64,000 bases of DNA, taken from the NCBI GenBank assembly GCA_020445415.1, contig JAGRGP010000003.1:20638-84637 (forward strand), read 5' to 3'. The DNA is from Gammaproteobacteria bacterium. GTDB taxonomy: Bacteria; Pseudomonadota; Gammaproteobacteria; Chromatiales; Chromatiaceae. The notes beneath the pieces were generated by a model that did not search any database, was not told the DNA's origin, and was given only the letters and a program-made list of their open reading frames with translations. The position numbers were made by a program, and so were the translations under genes. This document shows positions 37,173 to 45,873 of the stretch, in pieces (within the stretch, counting starts at the first letter, position 1; every line of letters begins with the position of its first letter).

Positions 37173-37949
37173 CTAATCCTCGGGCGATAGTCCTAGCGCC
37201 TGCTCCAGAACCCCAATTGGTGGATAGCTAATCAATACCGCCCGGTGCTTACCGTGAAAAACAAAAAAACTACCCGCCGCCACCGCGGATACGCCGGCCT
37301 GATTTACCGCCCCGCTGAAATGGTCAATCGAACCTGCTCCCCCGAGGGCGATGACTGGAATACCCACCGCCGATGAAACACTGGAAAGCAAACCGAGATC
37401 GTAGCCTGACATCGTACCATCCCTGTCGATTGAGTTGACAATCAACTCACCCACGCCTAGCTGTTCCAGCTTTACCGCGGCGGCCACCGGGTCCATACCG
37501 GTTTTTTTGCTGCCCGAATAATAGTAAGTCTGATAGCCACCGAATAATCCCTTCCGTACATCCAGAGATACCAGCACGCTCTGACTGCCAAATCGACGGA
37601 CCGCCTCTTCGATTAACTTGGGATTGGTGAACGCCGCGGTGTTCAAGCAGATCTTTTCCACCCCCAAGGCAAAAACCTGTCGCATATCGTCGATGGTGCG
37701 TATCCCTCCCCCATAGGTAAGTGGCATAAAACATTCGCTGGCGATCTCGCCGATTACGTTGAAATCAGGCCCTCGCCGAGCGGGACTCGCCTCGATATCA
37801 AGGAAGATCAACTCGTCGACCTCCTTTTCGTTGAAGATACGCACCGCATTGACCGGATCACCGACATACTTCGGGTTCTTGAAGCGTATCGTCTTGACCA
37901 AACCGTGCCCTTGGAAAAGCAGGCAAGGTATGACCCGCGACTTAAGCAT
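37173..37949 (-). CDS. hisF: HisF-like ammonia-channel protein partnering WbpG
   Basis: A 258-residue (beta/alpha)8 barrel of the HisF family that docks with HisH and passes ammonia on. It is not a histidine-pathway enzyme by context, and the sequence agrees: the catalytic Asp near residue 11 of true HisF (IPCLDxxDG) is replaced (IPCLLFQGHG), while the second Asp region (VSLDVRKG) remains. ATG at 37949 overlaps the hisH stop by 8 bases. Often called HisF2. Confidence 0.9.
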   Translation of the reverse strand: MLKSRVIPCLLFQGHGLVKTIRFKNPKYVGDPVNAVRIFNEKEVDELIFLDIEASPARRGPDFNVIGEIASECFMPLTYGGGIRTIDDMRQVFALGVEKICLNTAAFTNPKLIEEAVRRFGSQSVLVSLDVRKGLFGGYQTYYYSGSKKTGMDPVAAAVKLEQLGVGELIVNSIDRDGTMSGYDLGLLSSVSSAVGIPVIALGGAGSIDHFSGAVNQAGVSAVAAGSFFVFHGKHRAVLISYPPIGVLEQALGLSPED

Positions 37950-38565
37950 TACCAAAAGTTTCCACAAAGTTTCGCATCAACCGAATGCCGTATTTATGGC
38001 TCTTCTCGGGATGGAACTGAACACCGGAAATATTGCCCCGTTCATAAGATGACGCAAAACTAAAGCCATAATCGGTCTGCGTCAGTTGATCATCTAAATC
38101 ATTGCATTCCATGTAGTATGAGTGCACAAAATAAAATCGCGCGGGGTCCGGCATGTCGTGGAATAGACGGCTCTGTTTCGTAGGCATCACTAGGTTCCAT
38201 CCCATGTGGGGAATCTTAAGCGGCCGCTCTGGAGCAAACCGAAAACGCCTCGTCGTGATATCCAACCATCCCAAGCCTGGGCACCTGCCTTCCTCACTTC
38301 CCTTAGTCATCAACTGAGCCCCCAGACAAATGCCGAGCACCGGCTTGCGCTGGACGATAACCGCCTGCTCCAAGATCTCGGTTAAACCAAGATCATGTAA
38401 CTTCATCATTCCGTTATCGAAAGCGCCAACCCCCGGGAGTATGAGTTTGTCAGCACTCAGAATAAGATCCTTGTCGGAAGTCACCTGGGATTTGGCGCCG
38501 ATTTTTTTAAGCATGTTTACAATCGATCCAAGATTTCCCATCTCATAGTCGACGACGACAATCAT
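37942..38565 (-). CDS. hisH: HisH-like glutamine amidotransferase partnering WbpG
   Basis: A 207-residue class I glutaminase that frees ammonia from glutamine for WbpG through HisF. The catalytic triad is visible: Cys in GICLGAQLM, and His and Glu in GVQFHPEKSHKYG. ATG at 38565 is preferred to GTG at 38571 because GGAGAGG is then well spaced. It overlaps the 3' end of the flippase gene by 23 bases. Often called HisH2. Confidence 0.92.
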   Translation of the reverse strand: MIVVVDYEMGNLGSIVNMLKKIGAKSQVTSDKDLILSADKLILPGVGAFDNGMMKLHDLGLTEILEQAVIVQRKPVLGICLGAQLMTKGSEEGRCPGLGWLDITTRRFRFAPERPLKIPHMGWNLVMPTKQSRLFHDMPDPARFYFVHSYYMECNDLDDQLTQTDYGFSFASSYERGNISGVQFHPEKSHKYGIRLMRNFVETFGNA

Positions 38566-39850
38566 CTTCACGCCTCTCCGAATATCGGTACGACATCACC
38601 AGATAGATCAGATACATGACAGAATAACTACCAGCGTAAAACGCAATGCTCAAAGTAGGATCATTCAGCAACCCTCCGGCAACCAACGACACGCCGGTAA
38701 TTAACAGTAGCCCAATCTGCCATACCAGATCGTGTAGCTGTTTCTCCGCGATATACAGAACGTAACTCAACGGGCTGGCAATAAACCGCAAGAAAAACAA
38801 AGTGATCAATAAGCGAGTATAATCTCCCGCAGCACGCCACTCACTGCCGAAGACAAACTCAAACAACAAGGGTGCAAAAATGAAAAGAAGGAGAAACGGC
38901 AATAACGCCAGGGCGGTTAGCGCCTTAAAGGTTTTCATGTAGATATCTCGGCAGGAGCCGGTTTGCCGGAAATCCCGACTTGCCTGCTCCCGAAATACTT
39001 CTTGCACGGAAACGCCCAGTAACGCAATAGGGGCACCAAGCGCACGCTGAGTCAAGGCAAACAGACCGACTACCGTTGGGCCAAAATACAGACTGAGCAT
39101 GATGACAGGAAGTTGGCTGGTCAGCGTGTTAGCGAGGCTAGCCGGTAATGACAACAACGGAAACTTGTAATATCCGCGAGCCACGCTCAATAGTCTGTCA
39201 CGGGCCACCTGCTTAAGAAGATAGAGATCGGCGGAAACCGTTCGAATGAACAGGTATAACGCACCTAACAGATGCCCGGCTACCTGTCCCGCCACCAGCC
39301 CCCCTGCCAGGGAGATTCCACCCGCGGATAACTGCAGGCCCGCGATTCCCCCCGCTTGAACGACCTTGCCAATCGCCAGCCCGCGGAAACGAGCCCGGTA
39401 GATAGCCCAATAGCTAAATACCCGAAAACTCGCGATGCCCAGTGCTCCCAGAGGTATCCAAAAGATAAGTGAACTGTTCTCTTCGGCACCCAGATAACCG
39501 TTTAGGGAGGATTGCCAAATCCCTGTGCCAACAACCAGAAGTAAACAAAAGAACACACTCGACAGGATCGATAGCAGAAATACCGCAGCGGCGTCCTGCT
39601 CATCCTTAGGCAGCGTGATAGCCATTTCATAACGGCCGGTCGCAAGCACTCCGCTGATGGTGATTACACTGTAATACAGCGCGAAGATGCCAAAGTCGTC
39701 AGGCGAATAAAGCCGAGTCAGCGCCGGGGCGGCCAAAAGTGGCATCAGCTGGGCAAAGACGCTTCCAGTAAACACTGTCATCACGCGCCGGACAAACTGG
39801 CTTTGTTTCAACCTACTAATCAGGCTGAGAATCCCCACGCGGTCAACCAC
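38543..39850 (-). CDS. wzx: Lipid-linked oligosaccharide flippase Wzx
   Basis: A 435-residue inner-membrane protein with about 12-14 hydrophobic segments and the polysaccharide-export (MOP/PST) N-terminal pattern VMTVFTGSVFAQLMPLLAAPALTRLYSPDDFGIFALYYSV. It should move the undecaprenyl-linked unit to the periplasmic side. It starts with GTG at 39850. It sits between wbpE and hisH, the wzx position in P. aeruginosa O5, but the wzy gene expected between wbpE and wzx is absent; only 148 bases separate them. Confidence 0.9.
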   Translation of the reverse strand: MVDRVGILSLISRLKQSQFVRRVMTVFTGSVFAQLMPLLAAPALTRLYSPDDFGIFALYYSVITISGVLATGRYEMAITLPKDEQDAAAVFLLSILSSVFFCLLLVVGTGIWQSSLNGYLGAEENSSLIFWIPLGALGIASFRVFSYWAIYRARFRGLAIGKVVQAGGIAGLQLSAGGISLAGGLVAGQVAGHLLGALYLFIRTVSADLYLLKQVARDRLLSVARGYYKFPLLSLPASLANTLTSQLPVIMLSLYFGPTVVGLFALTQRALGAPIALLGVSVQEVFREQASRDFRQTGSCRDIYMKTFKALTALALLPFLLLFIFAPLLFEFVFGSEWRAAGDYTRLLITLFFLRFIASPLSYVLYIAEKQLHDLVWQIGLLLITGVSLVAGGLLNDPTLSIAFYAGSYSVMYLIYLVMSYRYSERREDDCRRRL

Positions 39851-39998
39851 TCAACATCCTGCCCGCCCCCGGTAACTTCGACGCCGGACAGACCCAGCAG
39901 GCTCGGCGAGCCAGTTTACCAAGAGACCCGGCACCCCTTGAGACGGAGTACGGTTATTCTCGAAGCCGAATAGTCCATCAACAGCACAACGTAGCGAC

Positions 39999-41078
39999 TC
40001 AACCAAGCGACGCAACAACCGCCCCCATCTCGACATTCGTCAGATACGGATGCATAGGTAAAGAAACCACACGCCGCGCGAGCCGAGAAGAAACCGCCAA
40101 ATCAAACCGATCGGTGCGCAACGCGGGCTGCTCGTTCAGGGGAACCGGGTAGTGCACGGCGTAGGGGATGCCACTCCGGCTCATTCGGTCGATGGTAGCT
40201 TCCCGATCATTTACCTGTATGGTGTACTGCGCGTAGACGCTGGTGTTACCCTCCGCGATGTAGGGTACGGTGATATCCGGCCACTTCGATGAAATCATCT
40301 CCGAATAACGCTCACCGACCTGTTTTCTCAATGCCACCTCTTCCGGAAAGATATCAAGCTTTGCCAATAAAATGGCGGCCTGGAGCGTATCCAGCCTCCC
40401 ATTCAGCCCAATCCTGGGATGATGGTAGCGGCGGTCCTGGCCATGATTCCTTATCTCACCCATACATTTCGCCAGTGCATCGTCATTGGTAAAGCAGGCC
40501 CCTCCGTCTCCGTATCCCCCAAGGGGCTTGGATGGAAAGAAACTGGTGCAACCAATGGTGGAAAGGCCGCACGAACGCCGTCCCTTATAGGTTGCTCCAA
40601 GACTTTGGGCGGCATCCTCGATTACCGGTATACCATACCGCTCCCCAATCTCATTGATGGCATCAAAGTTAGCGCATTGTCCGTAAAGGCTAACCGGTAA
40701 AATTGCCCGGGTCTTTGGCGTGATTGCCGCCGCGATTCCATTGGGGTCGATGTTGTAGGTACGCGGTTCGATATCCACAAAAATCGGCGTCGCTCCAAGC
40801 AATGCGATCATCTCTCCCGTGGCAAAAAACGTGAAGGGTGACGTAATCACTTCGTCGCCGGGTCCAACACCCAGCGCCATCATGGCAATGAGCAACGCAT
40901 CGGTTCCAGACGAAACACCGATACAGTGCCTGACTCCAACATACTCCGCCAGACGGGATTCCAACTCACCGATTTCCGGCCCCATGATGTACTGACCATG
41001 ATTCAGCACCGCGTTGATACGCTCACCGATCTGTGGCTGTATACGGGAGTACTGCGCCTTGAGATCAACAAAATTCAT
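39999..41078 (-). CDS. wbpE: UDP-3-keto-GlcNAcA aminotransferase (WbpE-like)
   Basis: A 359-residue DegT/DnrJ PLP enzyme that aminates C3 of the keto sugar made by WbpB, using glutamate. PLP lysine is Lys184 in TSFFPSKPLGGYGDGG. MNFVDLKAQY at the start and NIDPNGIAAAITPKTRAILPVSLYGQ are typical of WbpE/WlbC. It lies next to wbpD and wbpB, which carry out the following and preceding steps towards UDP-2,3-diacetamido-2,3-dideoxy-glucuronic acid. Confidence 0.92.
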   Translation of the reverse strand: MNFVDLKAQYSRIQPQIGERINAVLNHGQYIMGPEIGELESRLAEYVGVRHCIGVSSGTDALLIAMMALGVGPGDEVITSPFTFFATGEMIALLGATPIFVDIEPRTYNIDPNGIAAAITPKTRAILPVSLYGQCANFDAINEIGERYGIPVIEDAAQSLGATYKGRRSCGLSTIGCTSFFPSKPLGGYGDGGACFTNDDALAKCMGEIRNHGQDRRYHHPRIGLNGRLDTLQAAILLAKLDIFPEEVALRKQVGERYSEMISSKWPDITVPYIAEGNTSVYAQYTIQVNDREATIDRMSRSGIPYAVHYPVPLNEQPALRTDRFDLAVSSRLARRVVSLPMHPYLTNVEMGAVVASLG

Positions 41079-41159
41079 AGCTGGAAACCCTTACTTAACA
41101 GATAACATCCTGGCCAGACGAATCACCCTCCGGCACCCATTTGCAGCGGCAACATCGAA

Positions 41160-41738
41160 CTATTGCTCGATGCGGCAGACTCCATCCCTGAGCCGGTAGA
41201 CATCTCCCGTATGTGGGCATACCGCATCACCATCTCCACCAAGCGGTAGATCGAGCCTCTCGCCAAACCGGCTCATCCATCCGATCTGCCGCGCGGGCAC
41301 ACCAGCCATCAACGCAAAGGGTGGTACATCTCGATTAACTACCGCACCGGCAGCCACAAAGGCATATTCACCAATCGCAGTCCCACAGACGATGGTGCAA
41401 TTGGCCCCCAAGGTGGCGCCGCGTTCAACCCGGGTATCACGATACTCTTCCTTGCGTGAAACCGCGGAACGCGGATTATAAACGTTGGTGAAGACCATGC
41501 TCGGTCCACAAAATACATCATCGGAGAGAAAGACATTGTCATAAACCGAGACATTGTTCTGAATCTTTACGTTGTCACCGATCTTGACCCGGTTACCGAT
41601 AAAGACGTTTTGCCCAAGACTGCAGCCCGAACCAATAACCGCCCCGGCACACACATGGACCCAATGCCAGATACGGGTATTCTCCCCAATGGTCGCACCT
41701 GAGTCGACAATCGCCGTCTCGTGTTTCTGGAATCCCAT
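41160..41738 (-). CDS. wbpD: UDP-2-acetamido-3-amino-glucuronate N-acetyltransferase (WbpD-like)
   Basis: A 192-residue left-handed beta-helix acetyltransferase with repeated hexapeptides ([49 protein letters not shown]) and the early [13 protein letters not shown] and NNVSVYDNV segments of the WbpD/WlbB group. It acetylates the 3-amino group introduced by WbpE. The last 40 residues, after the helix, resemble the C-terminal extension of longer family members. It ends before wbpE and begins 8 bases after wbpB. Confidence 0.9.
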   Translation of the reverse strand: MGFQKHETAIVDSGATIGENTRIWHWVHVCAGAVIGSGCSLGQNVFIGNRVKIGDNVKIQNNVSVYDNVFLSDDVFCGPSMVFTNVYNPRSAVSRKEEYRDTRVERGATLGANCTIVCGTAIGEYAFVAAGAVVNRDVPPFALMAGVPARQIGWMSRFGERLDLPLGGDGDAVCPHTGDVYRLRDGVCRIEQ

Positions 41739-41746
41739 CGCCCCTC

Positions 41747-42805
41747 CTAATACTCCAGGGGCAACGGAACCCGCGTACCGTTACGGGCAGAAAGATAGGC
41801 GGCAATCAATGTTTCCAAGGACCGCAAACCCTCTCTTCCATCGGTCTCGGGTTCACACACTCCCCTGAGGGTCTGAATCACATTGTCGTAGTAGAGCGGA
41901 TGGCCAAAACCATAGACGGAGGTCGTCTGATAATTGACATCAGTTACCCGCTCGTCATCGGCATGAGGTTCCTGAAACTCCCAGTGCTGGATTTCATTTA
42001 CCGCAACACCGCCCACCCGTACGGTACCCTTTTCACCGATAATGGTAATTGAGCCTTCGAGATTCTTAGGGTAGGTCAACATGGTCACATTCATCGAGCC
42101 CATGGCACCGGATCGCCAACGAACTCCCATGGTTGCCGTGTCTTCAACCTCGATGTCCCGATCCAGCGTTCCGGTATAGGCCTGGATGCTCTCGATTGGA
42201 CCGATCAGCCAATCCAGTAGATCGACATAGTGACTGGCCTGGTTCATTAACGCGCCACCATCAAACTCCCAGGTTCCGCGCCATTTATCCATGTCGTAAT
42301 AGGACTGCGGTCGAGTCCAGAAAACATTGATCACTACCATGTAGATACGCCCAAAACGCTTTCCCTCGACCGCGCGCTTGAGCAGCTGCAACGTGGCGTT
42401 GCGGCGATTTTGCTTAACAACAAACAGTCGTACTCCGGCCTCATCACAGGCATCGACCATGCGAATACCATCCTGCCAGCGGGTAGCCATAGGTTTTTCA
42501 GTCATGACATGCCGCCCCGCCTGGGCAATCCTGCAGGTTTGATCCGGATGCAATCCGCTTGGCGTAGTCAACACCACAAGGTCGGGTGACGCCTGCAGTA
42601 GGTCATCGAGCTCCGCGTATCCCACCGTCCCTGTCCGTTTCACCGCGGCTTGCAATCTCGATTCATCATTATCGCAAACACCCACCAGCTCCAGCTGATC
42701 CGCATGCGCGTCAATTGCTTCAAAATGCTTACCGGATATCCGGCCGCATCCCACTAATCCAATCTTGATTTTCCGACCGGTGATCGGAGGCTGTTTCTTA
42801 AACAT
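41747..42805 (-). CDS. wbpB: UDP-N-acetyl-glucosaminuronate 3-dehydrogenase (WbpB-like, Gfo/Idh/MocA)
   Basis: A 352-residue NAD-dependent oxidoreductase that oxidises C3 of UDP-GlcNAc-uronic acid. N-terminal Rossmann motif [18 protein letters not shown], then the EKPMATRW dinucleotide-site motif (EKP) and the C-terminal Gfo/Idh domain with [15 protein letters not shown]. Its substrate requires WbpA (UDP-GlcNAc 6-dehydrogenase), which is not in this window. First of the B-D-E set. Confidence 0.9.
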   Translation of the reverse strand: MFKKQPPITGRKIKIGLVGCGRISGKHFEAIDAHADQLELVGVCDNDESRLQAAVKRTGTVGYAELDDLLQASPDLVVLTTPSGLHPDQTCRIAQAGRHVMTEKPMATRWQDGIRMVDACDEAGVRLFVVKQNRRNATLQLLKRAVEGKRFGRIYMVVINVFWTRPQSYYDMDKWRGTWEFDGGALMNQASHYVDLLDWLIGPIESIQAYTGTLDRDIEVEDTATMGVRWRSGAMGSMNVTMLTYPKNLEGSITIIGEKGTVRVGGVAVNEIQHWEFQEPHADDERVTDVNYQTTSVYGFGHPLYYDNVIQTLRGVCEPETDGREGLRSLETLIAAYLSARNGTRVPLPLEY

Positions 42806-42906
42806 ACGTGGCTATTTGCTCTGTCGATAAATACATGGTGGTTAATTTCCGAAGCTCGGAATAATACAAGCGGCGCGAAAGCGGTGTCCCTGTTTCGTCG
42901 TCAGCA

Positions 42907-44856
42907 TCACGAAATACTGTTTTTCTCCCGAAACTGTTCCGTTGTGGATTCACTTTCTTCGGTGCTCCGTTGGCCAGCCTGATTCTGCCCGTCGAGTTCC
43001 TGGCTCCGGGAACTCACATGATACTCGGGGACAAGCAGCCGTAATCTGTCTTTTAGCACAGCCGAGTCCATCCGAGTACAGGCTTCCGCGATTTCGTCAA
43101 GCACCTTGTTGAGCCATACCCAGTCCACGCGCCGAAACTGGGCCAGAAAAACCTTTTTGTGTTGGGTCGCCTGCAGCGCTTCATGTTCATGGAACAATTC
43201 TTCATAGAGCTTCTCCCCCGGCCGCAACCCTATGTATTCAATCTGGATATCTTCACCCGGTATCTTACCGGAGAGCCGAATCATCTGCTCCGCCAGATAA
43301 CCAATTTTCACCGCCGCCCCCATATCCAGTACAAAGATCTCGCCGCCGTGCCCTATGACCAGTGTCTGCATGATCAGCAAGCACGCCTCCGGTATGGTCA
43401 TGAAATAGCGTTCCATGGATGGATCAGTAACGGTGACCGGGCCACCCGCGGCAATCTGCTCTCTAAACAGTGGAATGACACTCCCCGCGGAACCCAGCAC
43501 GTTACCGAATCGGACGGTAATAAAGTGAGTATCGGAATGCTCGTTCAGATTCTGGCAGATCAGCTCCGATACGCGCTTACTGGCCCCCATGATATTTCCC
43601 GGATTAACTGCCTTATCCGTCGACACCAATACAAACACAGAACTGCCCGTTCGATGAGCCGCTTCCGCGACGCACCGCGTACCAACCACGTTGTTAAGCA
43701 TTGCCTGCCTGACTTGCGTTTCAAGCATGGGAACATGCTTGTACGCGGCGGCGTGGAAAACCACATCGGGACGCTGCTGCCGAAATGTCTCCTCGATGTA
43801 GGCACGATCGGTGACATCGCCAAGGCAATAGAAAAGTGGCAACGCAGGATATAACCGCTTCAATTCCTTCTGAATGGAATAAAGATTGAATTCACTGTGA
43901 TCCAAAATGACCAGCCGCGCGGGCTCCGTCTTGGCGAGCTGACGGCACAGCTCAGATCCGATCGAGCCACCGCCACCGGTAACCAGAATGGATTTTCCGG
44001 CGGTGGCCCGGCATATCGCTTCCCAGTCGAGGGAAACGGGCTCCCGGCCAAGCAGATCTTCGATCGATACGTCCCGCAGTTCGTTAATTCGAACATTACC
44101 AGACATCAGATCCTGCAGGTGAGGTACGGAACGGAAGGGCACGCCGGCCATTTCGCAAAGTTCCACGACGCGACGCACTTGTTGCGACTTAGCGGAGGGG
44201 ATGGCGATCATGATGACATCGATCTCCAGGCGCTTAGTCACCGCAGGTATATCGTCACAAGACCCGACAACCGGGACGCCATGAATCTCACGGCCCCAGC
44301 GGCGGGAGTTGTCATCCACGAAGGCGACCGGATAATAATCTTCCCGCTGGTTTCTCAGCAGATCCCGGGTAAGCATCTCACCAGCCATCCCAGCACCCAC
44401 GATAAGCACACGCTCACCACCGGATAGATAGATGTGCCGATCCTTAGTCCATCGATAGAGTAATCTTGACCCACTTAGCAACAATACGAGCAGAACCGTA
44501 TAAATGACGGGGACGGAACGTGGGAGTCCCTGGGCGCGAATAAGCAGGAACAATACGGCAACGCTCACCAGGCTACCAACCCCTACCGCCTTGATAATAC
44601 GGATAATATCGGGGAGTGAGGCAAACCGCCACATCCCACGGTATAAACCGAAAAGGGAAAACGCCACTGCCTGAACAGGCAGAATAACGAGCAGCGAGTT
44701 AACTATCGCCTTGTCGACGTCGGGCGGAAATTCCCCAAGATTGTAGCGCAGCCAGAACGCGAGGTACCAGGCAATCGGTACCGTCAATAGGTCGTGAATC
44801 ATCGCCACGCCCTGGGACCGAAAACGGGCGGGCAATAGATTGAAACCTGGTTTCAT
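42907..44856 (-). CDS. wbpM: Membrane-bound UDP-GlcNAc 4,6-dehydratase (WbpM/PglF/CapD family)
   Basis: A 649-residue inner-membrane enzyme that removes water from UDP-GlcNAc to give the 4-keto-6-deoxy sugar, the entry to bacillosamine, QuiNAc and FucNAc. About four N-terminal transmembrane helices (residues about 20-130), a CoA-binding-like Rossmann domain (VLIVGAGMAGEM), then the catalytic SDR domain with GGGGSIG at 294-300 and the atypical Ser-Met-Lys catalytic set (VSTDKAVNPGNIMGASK; Ser412, Met423, Lys427) that marks WbpM-type dehydratases. The frame is open to 44982, but ATG at 44856 has AGGA upstream and gives the family start MKPGFNLLPARFRSQ-like. The C-terminal 40 residues are Gln/Glu/Ser-rich. 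Confidence 0.94.
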   Translation of the reverse strand: MKPGFNLLPARFRSQGVAMIHDLLTVPIAWYLAFWLRYNLGEFPPDVDKAIVNSLLVILPVQAVAFSLFGLYRGMWRFASLPDIIRIIKAVGVGSLVSVAVLFLLIRAQGLPRSVPVIYTVLLVLLLSGSRLLYRWTKDRHIYLSGGERVLIVGAGMAGEMLTRDLLRNQREDYYPVAFVDDNSRRWGREIHGVPVVGSCDDIPAVTKRLEIDVIMIAIPSAKSQQVRRVVELCEMAGVPFRSVPHLQDLMSGNVRINELRDVSIEDLLGREPVSLDWEAICRATAGKSILVTGGGGSIGSELCRQLAKTEPARLVILDHSEFNLYSIQKELKRLYPALPLFYCLGDVTDRAYIEETFRQQRPDVVFHAAAYKHVPMLETQVRQAMLNNVVGTRCVAEAAHRTGSSVFVLVSTDKAVNPGNIMGASKRVSELICQNLNEHSDTHFITVRFGNVLGSAGSVIPLFREQIAAGGPVTVTDPSMERYFMTIPEACLLIMQTLVIGHGGEIFVLDMGAAVKIGYLAEQMIRLSGKIPGEDIQIEYIGLRPGEKLYEELFHEHEALQATQHKKVFLAQFRRVDWVWLNKVLDEIAEACTRMDSAVLKDRLRLLVPEYHVSSRSQELDGQNQAGQRSTEESESTTEQFREKNSIS

Positions 44857-45009
44857 TCGGCATGATCCTGTTGTAATACCGCGATAATGCTGAAAATTAG
44901 CCGCTCTCAAGCCGGCCCCGGCTAGGCGACCCAGAGCCCGGCTGGCAGCCACGCTGTCACCGGTCTTGCTTTTTGAACCCAAAGGCGAAAGTGACAGCCA
45001 CGGGAGCTA

Positions 45010-45027
45010 GATTATAACTGCATTGGC
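45010..45027 (-). promoter_or_regulatory. Promoter-like motif, copy 1 (wbpM leader)
   Basis: On the minus strand GCCAATGCAGTTATAATC, containing a perfect TATAAT (45016-45011). No good -35 lies 16-18 bases upstream. Transcription would begin about 150 bases before wbpM. An almost identical 18-mer lies just upstream of the aminotransferase at 31131. Confidence 0.45.
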
Positions 45028-45072
45028 TACACGAAGGCATGTAATTCCCCGCCGTGACGAAAGCGTATCAAC

Positions 45073-45873
45073 CTAACTGAGATCCGCTTCAATGCTCGCT
45101 TTACCAAAAACTTGCTGATACTTCTTCCGTGCTTGCTCTTTGAGTGCATTGGGCATGGCGAAACAGAGTTCCGAATGGGACAGGTCATTGTCGATCCTCA
45201 AGCCCGTCGCTTCGGACAAATCGATCGCCGCCGCGCAGAGCACCTCCGCTTGAGCCTTCAGTAATCGTTGATAAAACTGAGCGAAAGACTCTCCAGGCTC
45301 GGGTTGTAGCTGCGCTCTGCGCACGATCTTGCCCGCGTCTACACGTTCCTCCACCAAATGCGCGGTGACACCAAAGTGCTTCTCTTTCAGTATCGCCCAC
45401 TCATACACATCCACCCCCCGAAGGCCGGGAAGCCAGGCTGGATGGCCATTGACGCACCCTCCCCGAGAGGCCAGGATAATTGACAGATCAACAATCCCGC
45501 ACCCCGCGAGCACGGTCACACAACTGGGGATCGACAACAGCTCCACCGCCAACGACCCCTGATTTATCTTATCGTAGCGCCTAATCTCGAAATCATACTG
45601 CGTTGCCAACTCCGCGAGGGACAAAGACAGCGGTTCGGCCGAGTGCTCTGCCCCAGTCCCCCGCTGGCGGAGGCGGAGATACACCTCGGTAACTCCCAGG
45701 CGCCCCCAGATCCGCCGCAGCGAGGCTAGTTTAAACAGAATGTTTTGTACCCTGGAGCCGAGAAAAACGCACGCAGGTGGATGGCCGGCACGACACAGTC
45801 CATCCACGACGCGTCTGGCGTAATGGCTCTCCTGGTTGGCAATGACGGCGATCCTATTGGGGATAGCATTCAT
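45073..45873 (-). CDS. Formyltransferase-like protein, probably acting on an amino sugar
   Basis: A 266-residue protein with a formyl-transferase (Fmt/PurN/ArnA-type) catalytic domain. The core set is intact: Asn142 and His144 in VNGHPAWLPGLRG, and Asp179 in HFGVTAHLVEERVDAGKIV. The N-terminal 90 residues are family-typical only in the first strand. It lacks the Fmt C-terminal tRNA-binding domain, so initiator tRNA is unlikely to be the substrate. It is translationally coupled (ATGA) to the NodB-type deacetylase just upstream and lies between wbpP and wbpM, so a formylated sugar amine is the likely product; the sugar is not known. Confidence 0.8.
   Translation of the reverse strand: MNAIPNRIAVIANQESHYARRVVDGLCRAGHPPACVFLGSRVQNILFKLASLRRIWGRLGVTEVYLRLRQRGTGAEHSAEPLSLSLAELATQYDFEIRRYDKINQGSLAVELLSIPSCVTVLAGCGIVDLSIILASRGGCVNGHPAWLPGLRGVDVYEWAILKEKHFGVTAHLVEERVDAGKIVRRAQLQPEPGESFAQFYQRLLKAQAEVLCAAAIDLSEATGLRIDNDLSHSELCFAMPNALKEQARKKYQQVFGKASIEADLS

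Noticed and set aside
37173..38565. HisF/HisH as histidine biosynthesis genes
   Set aside because: There are no other his genes, wbpG is directly adjacent and the HisF catalytic Asp near residue 11 is replaced; they fit the WbpG ammonia supply.
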